Shown here piece by piece: positions 57,027-64,000 of a stretch of DNA of 64,000 bases (positions are counted from its first letter, which is position 1; each line of letters starts with the position of its first letter). The position numbers and the translations under genes are program-made. The stretch is taken from assembly GCA_036874045.1 (NCBI GenBank), contig JAZBRI010000008.1:6215001-6279000 (forward strand). The letters run 5' to 3'. Under the pieces are notes generated by a model that was given only the letters and a program-made list of their open reading frames with translations, was not told the DNA's origin and ran no database searches. Origin of the DNA: Cymodocea nodosa. Lineage: Eukaryota; Streptophyta; Magnoliopsida; Alismatales; Cymodoceaceae.

Positions 57027-58559
57027 TCATGTTGAAATTAAGACTTTTGGTACCCATATTTTCTTGGGTCCATTAGTGTTAGTCATTTGTATATTGAACC
57101 TGTTGCCTTTTGGTAGCCATATAGAAGTAGATCTCTTCTTGATGACAAACACAGTTGTCCCATCTCTATACGATCTAATCTTTCCACCATGGTAAGAAAT
57201 TTCCTGTGGTATAGCATACCTTAGGCCAAATTTATTTGTTCCTATTCTTTGGGATCCTATGATTTTATTTAGACTGTTTTCACCTTTGGTAAATTTATAT
57301 ACAGTGTTCTTCAAATCAGTAATTTCAAATAATAAATTTTCATTTTCTTCTTTTAGATCAAAATTTTTACAACTATAGCTATCCATTTTAATTTTTAATT
57401 CCCTATTATCCACTAGGGCTTTTTCTAATTCGACAAAGACATCTTCTAGATAAGAATTTAAGCTCTTTAATTCTTTCTTATAATTTTTACATTTTACATA
57501 TAACTTATCTACTGTACAAAGAAGACTATCTACATCTAAATCATCATTTTCCTTTTTTGAGCAATCAGGAGATGTGGAACATACCTCTTGTGCTATAAAG
57601 CACACATTTGTAGATGTCTCTTCCTTTGAGTCTGATGAACTGCTGTCATCCCATGTGGCTTTCAAGGCCATTTTCTTCTTATTCTTCCTCTTCCATTTTT
57701 GTTTGTCCTCCTCCTGTTGAAAAGGACAGTAAAGTTGAATGTGTCCCAGTTTCTTGCACTTGTAGCATGTAGGGACTTTTGATCTTGAGGAGCTGGCTTT
57801 GCCTCATTGTCTCATCATCTTTCTAAAATTTCTGGCCAGTAGTAACACTTCATCCTCATCTGAGCTTGGTTGGTCTTCTATTGAAGGAAAGGCTAGTTCT
57901 TTCTTTTTCTCAGCCTTTCTTTTAGTGACTCCTTCTTTCCATTCCTTCATTTGGACTTCATGAGCAAGAAGATTTCCTAACAAGTCTTCAACTGAATAAT
58001 TGTATTAATCTTTTGAGTCTTGTATGGAAGTAGATTTTTGCTTCCATTCAACTATCAGGCTTCTAAGAATCTTCTGTACCTGTTCACGATTAGAAAAGTC
58101 CCTTCCAAGACCTCTCAATTCATTTGAAATTTCTGTGAATCTAGAAAACATTTTAGTAATACTTTCTTTATCAAGCATTTTGAATAATTCATGATTTCTT
58201 AGCAAAATGCTGATCTTTGTATCTTTTACTTGGCTGGTTCCTTCATATGTGATTTGAAGAGTTTTCCAAGCCTCATGAGAAGATTTACAAGCAAATATTT
58301 TGTTATATTGTTCACTAGTCAATGCATAGTAGATTTAGTTTAGCCCATGGGCATCCATCTGGATGATTCTTTCATCCTCCTCAGACTAGTCACTTTCATG
58401 ACTGATTGGGACTGGTGTACCATGTACAACCATCCTCTAGAGTTTTACATTAGTACTCTTGAGAAAACACTCCATCCTATTTTTCCAATAGCTATAATTG
58501 CTACCATCAAATAGGGGAGGTTGATGGATTTTCTAACCCTTTGTAGTGTGAAAAGTCAT
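57027..58559 (-). pseudogene. gag: Gag, second Sirevirus
   Basis: The ATG at about 58,559 gives MTFHTTKG, then PPLFDGSNYSYWKNRMECFL, LTSEQYNKIFACKSSHEAWK, ITYEGTSQVKDTKISILL (UBN2-type), a CCHC knuckle (CYKCKKLGHIQLYC) near 57,735-57,775, KMALKATWDDSSSSDS and a coiled coil (57,027-57,671). Same domain order as the other Sirevirus gags but diverged. Broken. Confidence 0.72.
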
Positions 58560-58604
58560 GATCTTAGATGGTTAAATCTATTAACGAGATCAACCTTGCT
58601 CTGA

Positions 58605-58617
58605 TACCAACTGTTAG
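58605..58617 (-). promoter_or_regulatory. Initiator tRNA-Met primer binding site
   Basis: The minus strand reads GTTGGTATCAGAG right after the LTR end GGTCCTAACA. Confidence 0.85.
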
Positions 58618-61600
58618 GACCTTATGGCTTACCAGAGGGGGGTGAATGGTAATAATTTGTTTCTTAGTTATTTAATGGTTGATTGATATAGAGAATTAGC
58701 AAGCACACGATAAAAATAATACATAGGAATTTTAGGTGGTTCACCACTAACGGCTAGTCCACCCCCAAAGGATACTTGGGCTTCACTAAACTTTCACAAA
58801 CTTACAATCACTTGCTTTAAGGTTAAAGTAAGAACTAACCAAACTAATTGAGCTTTCAAGTCGTAGCTTGTTTAGAATGAAAAACTGCATATGATTAATG
58901 GTTAAATGATGGTTAATTACAAAATATTTAGCTTATCATATGAGAATTAAGCCATTATGTTATAATTGCACTATTATATGCTTTAATTGAAGAATCTACT
59001 TAATTTTGGGGAATTAATGTTAATTTAGTACATTTCTGAACTGTTGGTAAGTTGCAGGCTGTGAAATTCTTAAGTATCTGAATTTTCTGATATTTCAGAC
59101 AATTATGTTTAACATACCGAACATATTTCAGACAATTATGCTTAACAGACCGAACATGTCGGATAGTTATGTTTAAATTGCCAAACAATTATGTTTTGAA
59201 AGAATATTTTATTATTTCCTGAAGTACACATGTCGAAACCATAATGCATGACTTAAGTGAACTTTTAGTGAGTTATCTCTAACTATTCGAAGTTGCAGCT
59301 GGGCATCAGATAGTTATATGTATAAGAATCTGAAATGCATCTGAGCATCGGATAGTTAAGTTTATAAGTATCCAAAATGCACCTGAGCATCAGATAGTTA
59401 AATTTATGCACGTGTTTTATAGTTAAATCAATGAAGAAAGTCCGTTGAGTTATCTGTAACTCCATGGACTATTTATTTTCTAATATGCCACTGTAGCGGT
59501 TGTAGAAACATGACAGTTGGAAGAAAAACCACGATTGCATGTATTGCGTAGGGAGAAGAAATCATCGCCGTTGATATGAATGAAGGAAATCCAACCAACC
59601 ATTCAAGTAGAAGCAGTTACTACTAAAGAAATATAAAAGAAAAGAAGAAAAAGAAGTGTGTGTGTGTGATCGATGGACGGCCAGTGTATACAGAGGAGGA
59701 GCACCGAGCTTTCTACAGACAGTATCGGCGATTCTTCGAAGTATCACACCAACCATCGTTACCACCACCATAATCACCAACCATTGGAGGTCTGTGAGAA
59801 TACTTTCTTGATGTCGGGTCGATTCCGAGCCAAACACAATGCCTAACAACCATTGTGAGGAGTGATCGCGTTGCAGGAAGGGAAGCCATTTTCACCAAGC
59901 GCCGACTTATATTTCAGGAGATCGTAAAACTTTTAGCCTTGGCTTTGGGTTGATGCCTGTATGCTGAAGAGGAGATTATCTTGCAATTCTGGACTCGAGA
60001 TTCTATAGGGAGAGGAGACAGAATTGTAAGTGGTTTAATTTTCAGTGGTGTAATTGCGTTGCATGTAGTGACAGAAGTATTTACTGTCGATTGAGATTAC
60101 TTTACATTTCACCTTTCGCCCATTTCCATGTTCATATTAAAACAAAAATACCAAAAACAACTTATCTGTGTTTGTATTTTGTATTTGAGTGTTGTATTGT
60201 TTGTGTTGTATCGTGATTAATGTTATCTTTGTTAATGTTGTGATTGTTTTATGTTTGTTTTGGTTTTACAGTTTACTGAAATTGGTTTGTTCAAAAGACT
60301 TAAAGATTTTAATGGTTACTGTTTGAATTATCTCAATGTTAGTATTGCTTAATGATAAATCCAATGTTAACTAACATTAAAGAGCTTAATTGATGTTATT
60401 TACAATCTATGGAGTCGCCCAATGGTTGGCCGAATTCCTTTGTAAATAGCATTATTAAAAAGAAAAGACAGGCTCGTGGAGTTAACTTAAGTCCACGAGG
60501 TTAGTCCGTTGAGTTAGCCATAACTCAATGAACTTTATCCGTTGAGTTAACTATAATTCAATGGAGAGCTTATTGAATATATAAATTTGATTGTTAACAA
60601 ACGAACAGTTCTCAAATTCTTCAACAATTCCCTGTGGGATCAACCTATACTTGCACACTAATACAATAGACATTGTGCACTTGCAGTTAAAGTACAAATT
60701 GGAATTAATATCTAAATTGTATTAAAGGTTGTTTGTTTACTTCTAAAAGAAAGAATAGGCATAAAGATAAATTAACTAAGTAAAAACAGAAGTAACAGAT
60801 CTAAGTTTTTCTAGTACGTTATTGGAGATCTAAGTAGATATTCTGGTGTCGTGCTGGGAAAACACAAGCATAGATCCAACCAATCTTTCTCTGAAGTTTT
60901 TGATCCGTGTACTTCAGTAAAACACTTGCTTGAAAGTATCAGAGTTGAGTACGTGATGAGCTTCTAAAATTGAGTCTGTATATGCTGAAGATGATTTGAT
61001 CTCTAAGGCTTTCTTTTGTTGAGCTTGGTGTAAATATGTGTATAAGAAAAAAACTATCTAATTCTGTTGTCTATGGCTTGTATATATACTAAACATGTGT
61101 AACGATCATATTTTTCTTCCAACAGATGTATTCTACTGTACTTGGTAAGATTTCAGTCTCAAATTTGATAAGTTACTATTCAGTGAGGTATTTCAAGATA
61201 CCCTTCCGATTTCCTGGGTTTTTCGAAGGCTTAGCCATGTAACTCTCCGAAAAATACTTGTAACTTACCGAAAAGTCACTTAAGTCTTTCTGCCATGTAG
61301 AATTTCAGATTGTACATAAGAGGTGTCATTCAATCGGATACTTGCAGTTGTAACTTACTGACTTGTTATTTAACTATTGGATAGTTAGCTACAATAACCC
61401 TTTGAAATCCTTCGTTAAGTTTCCGACTGCTTTATTTAATTCAGCATGTGCATAATAGGCTAACTTAAATTTCAGATGGTTAAACCTATAACTCACTGAA
61501 ACTCTTCAAATTTCGGATAGTTAGCTCTAGTAACTTTTTGATTCTTCTTTAGAGCTTCTGTTTGGATTTCTACATGTGGGAAATTCAATGACTTAAGTTT

Positions 61601-61935
61601 CGGATAGTTAGCTACAATAACTTTCTGATTCTTCATACATCCATCTTTTTAACTCTTTGAAAGCCTTCTACTTTTGGATAGTTAATCTTCTAACTATCCG
61701 ATAGTGTTGCTACTGCTTTATACTGCCTATCGGATACTTAGACTGTTAACTCACCGAAAGTATTTCTCTTCCAAATAGTTAAGCCTGGTAACCTTTCAAA
61801 ATCTTTTTTATCACTTGCAGCACACTTTGAACTATCTGCATCAACTTCTGCTCTCTTGCTAACTGTTAAGCCTAAGAAATACAATTTAAATCCTCACATT
61901 GATTTTTGCATTATCAAAAACTAGAGGTCCTTTCA
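58618..61935 (-). repeat. Sirevirus LTR split by a solo LTR
   Basis: Two pieces, 58,618-58,868 and 60,867-61,935, together about 1,320 bases, bounded by TGAAAGGACC and GGTCCTAACA. The larger piece is dense in TTTCGGATAGTTA / TAACTATCCGA and related arms (61,190-61,800). A GGTGGTTCACCAC phrase lies at about 58,735. Confidence 0.75.
58869..60866 (+). repeat. Solo Athila-type LTR (1,998 bp)
   Basis: Complete LTR in plus orientation, TGTTTAGAATG to GGGAAAACACA, with TATA-like ATATAAAAG at 59,631-59,639 and CTCGTGGAGTTAACTTAAG hairpin arms near 60,475-60,500. No internal element sequence is attached on either side. Flanking bases are TAGCT and AGCAT, not an exact 5-bp duplication. It lies inside the Sirevirus LTR and so is younger than it. 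Confidence 0.82.
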
Positions 61936-63393
61936 ATGTCCAAAACCATGTTAAATGAAAATAAGTTACCCCTATCTCTCTAGACAGAAGTAGTTCATAC
62001 AACATGTTATGTTATAAATAGAGTACATCTAAGACCAATTTTGGATAAAACTCCATATGAGATATGGTATAATAGGGTTTCCAAAATAAGTTATTTAAAA
62101 CCCCTTGGCTATAAGTGTTTTATTTTAAATACTAAAGAACGAAGAGAAAAATTTAGAGCCAAATCAGATGAGGGTATTTTTGTTGGTTATTCCATTAGAA
62201 GTAAGGCATATAGAGTATATAACAAATCCTCAAAAACCATTGAGGAAACCCTACATGTGAAATTTCATGAAAATTCTCATTTGGATTTTAGACATGCTGA
62301 AAACTTTGATTTAGAAATTCTCCTAGAAATTGTACCAAACGATGTTGACAAAGAAATTGAGAGATTATCTAACGAAATAAGAAATATAAATTTAAATGAT
62401 GAAAATTTAGAAGAAAATAATGTCATACCTATAAAAAATGTGGAACAACATAGAAATTGGCATTATGCTTCATCTCATCCTATTGATCAGATAATAGGTG
62501 ATCCTAATTAAGGAGTTAGGACTAGGTCATTAGTAGTCAATATTTGTGGTGCTTACTCATTTGTTTCTTTACTAGAACCTAAGAAAATTGAAGATGCCTT
62601 AGAAGATGAATTTTGGTATTTAGCTATGCAAGATGAGCTAAATCAGTTTATAAGAAATGAGGTAAGGGATCTAGTTCCACCACCTAAAAATCAATCCATA
62701 ATAGGAACAAGGTGGGTATTTAGAAACAAAGTAGATCAAGATGGACATATAGTTAAAAACAAAGCTAGATTAGTTGCTCAAGGTTACAAGCAAGAGGAAG
62801 GAATTAACTATGATGAAACATTTGCTCCTATTGCTAGACTAGAATCAATACGAATTTTGCTAGCGTATGCTTGTTACATGGATTTCAAATTATATCAAAT
62901 GGATGTTAAGACTACTTTTTTAAGTGGATATATAAAAGAAGAAGTTTATGTAAAACAACCTCTAGGTTTTGAAGATTCAAAACATCCTAAGTATGTTTAC
63001 AAGCTCAAGAAGGCACTATATGGCCTTAAACAAGCCCCTAAGTCTTGGTATGAGAGATTATCTAAATTTCTTATGGAAAAATGGTATTCTATGGGAAAGA
63101 CAGATCAAACTCTTTTCATCAAGAAGGTCGAAAAAGATATATTGGTAGTTCAAATCTATGTAGATGATATCATATTTGGAGCAACAAATGATAAATTAGT
63201 TGAGTCTTTTTCAAAAGACATGACTAATCAATTTGAAATGAGTATGATGGGTGAACTATCATTTTTCCTAGGCTTACAAATTAAGCAGTTAAATCAGGGT
63301 ACTTTTATTTCACAAAAAAAATATACTCAAGATTTATTAAAGAGGTTTGGGTTAGACAACACCAAAACAAAGAATACACCAATGAGTACTATT
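61936..63393 (+). mobile_element. Sirevirus integrase tail and reverse transcriptase (fossil)
   Basis: Copia pol on the plus strand. It has an integrase C-terminal segment (KTPYEIWYNRVSKISYLKPL, YKCFILNTKERREKFRAK, GIFVGYSIRSKAYRVYN), a linker (VEQHRNWHYASSHPI) and RVT_2 with [55 protein letters not shown] and the catalytic [10 protein letters not shown]. Nearly the same family as the minus-strand element at 30.1-31.4 kb. The left end meets the Sirevirus LTR at 61,935 and the right end is interrupted by an Athila-type LTR at 63,394. Few interruptions. Confidence 0.8.
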
Positions 63394-64000
63394 TGGGTTT
63401 TCCCAGCACTACACTAGAAAAACTTGGATTCGTTACTTCTATTTTTACTTAGTTAATTTATCTTTATGCCTATTCTTTCTTTTAGAAGTAAACAAACAAC
63501 CTTTAATACAATTTAGATATTAATTCCAATTTGTACTTTAACTGCAAGTGCACAGTGTCTATTGTATCAGTGTGCAACTATAGGTCAATCCCACAGGGAA
63601 TTGCTGACGAATTTAAGAAATGTTTGATTCTGAACAATTCAAATTTATATTCAATAAGCACTCCGTTGAGTTACAATTAACTCAACGGACTAAGTTCATT
63701 GAGTTATGGCTAACTCAACGGACTATCCTCGTGGACTTAAGTTAACTCCATGAGCCTGTCTCTTCTTTATAATACTACTATTTACAAAGAAATTTGGCCA
63801 ATCATTGGGCGATTCCACAGATTGTAAATAACATCAATTAAGCTTTTTAATGCTAGTTAACATTGGATTTATCATTAAGCAATACTAACATTTAGATGAT
63901 TCAAACAGTAACCATTAAAATCTTTAAGTTGTTTTGTACGAACCAATTTCAGTAAACTGTAAAATTAAAACTAACATAAAACAATCATAAAACTGATACA
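63394..64000 (-). repeat. Athila-type LTR, running off the window
   Basis: Minus orientation, terminal GGGAAAACCCA at 63,394, then U5 with CGTTGAGTTA/TAACTCAACGG and CTCGTGGA-type arms at 63,660-63,755. It is inserted in copia RT. No primer site separates it from the RT sequence, so here the LTR end is the outer element boundary (3' LTR or solo LTR). Confidence 0.78.

Larger units (their letters stand above)
56780..61935 (-). mobile_element. Second Sirevirus subfamily element (fossil)
   Basis: In minus-strand order: 5' LTR (61,935 to 58,618, interrupted by a solo Athila-type LTR), initiator tRNA-Met primer site, gag, protease start. The LTR ends TGAAAGGACC and GGTCCTAACA form an imperfect inverted repeat. 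The gag and LTR differ clearly from the 26-47 kb Sireviruses. It sits inside copia pol sequence that resumes at 61,936. The 3' part is cut off at 56,780. Broken. Confidence 0.75.

Noticed and set aside
59000-59898. Minus-strand frames in the solo LTR
   Set aside because: They are antisense frames of the LTR; the amino acid repeats in them (for example YNYLM and LNYPMLRC) come from the hairpin arms.

Overview
The window is a stretch of angiosperm (flowering plant) nuclear DNA: AT-rich, almost without recognisable host genes, and filled with old, nested LTR retrotransposons. I see no bacterial, organellar, rRNA, tRNA or CRISPR features. Two lineages dominate. One is a Ty3/gypsy lineage of Athila type: a DLGAS-like protease motif, an F-M-D-D reverse transcriptase motif, a primer binding site complementary to tRNA-Asp (TGGCGCC core) and LTRs of about 2 kb running TGTTTAGAATG to GGGAAAACACA. 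The other is a Ty1/copia lineage of Sirevirus (SIRE/Maximus) type: a UBN2-like gag with CCHC knuckle, a primer binding site complementary to initiator tRNA-Met, repeated AAAGGGGGAGA polypurine tracts and LTRs beginning TGTTGAG or TGTTAGG. The only host-like gene I recognise is an F-box gene with one in-frame stop. All retroelement copies are broken fossils.

Layout. 1-3,975: intergenic DNA with a possible MITE and old LTR-like remnants. 3,975-6,418: two Athila-type LTR segments. 6,419-7,860: noncoding DNA and the F-box pseudogene. 7,860-17,100 (minus): Athila-like copy A. 17,101-26,103 (minus): copy B. 26,104-33,951 (minus): a Sirevirus with env-like ORF and 3' LTR. 33,952-36,553 (minus): an Athila-like 5' end with complete LTR. 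36,554-47,129: a Sirevirus composite, plus-strand outer ends around an inverted inner block. 47,130-55,793 (minus): Athila-like copy C with complete 5' LTR. 55,794-56,779: partial LTR of the same family. 56,780-61,935 (minus): a second Sirevirus subfamily whose LTR carries a solo Athila-type LTR. 61,936-63,393 (plus): Sirevirus integrase tail and reverse transcriptase. 63,394-end: another Athila-type LTR.

In several places an Athila-type LTR interrupts or abuts Sirevirus sequence, so that lineage seems to have been active later. A hand comparison of about 400 aligned bases of the two outer LTRs of the 36.5-47.1 kb composite shows about 6% difference. At a commonly used plant rate of 1.3e-8 per site per year that is roughly 2 million years, a rough figure only.

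Three observations deserve attention. (1) The 3' accessory ('env-like') ORF of the Athila-type copies and that of the Sirevirus copies look homologous along their length although the elements belong to different superfamilies. (2) Short hairpin motifs, CGTTGAGTTA/TAACTCAACG and TTTCGGATAGTTA/TAACTATCCGAAA with compensatory stem variants, occur again and again in LTRs and internal spacers of both lineages. (3) In the Athila-type copies a capsid-type gag ORF lies 3' of the env-like ORF behind its own TATA-bearing spacer, while the ORF next to the primer binding site carries only the zinc-knuckle half of gag.
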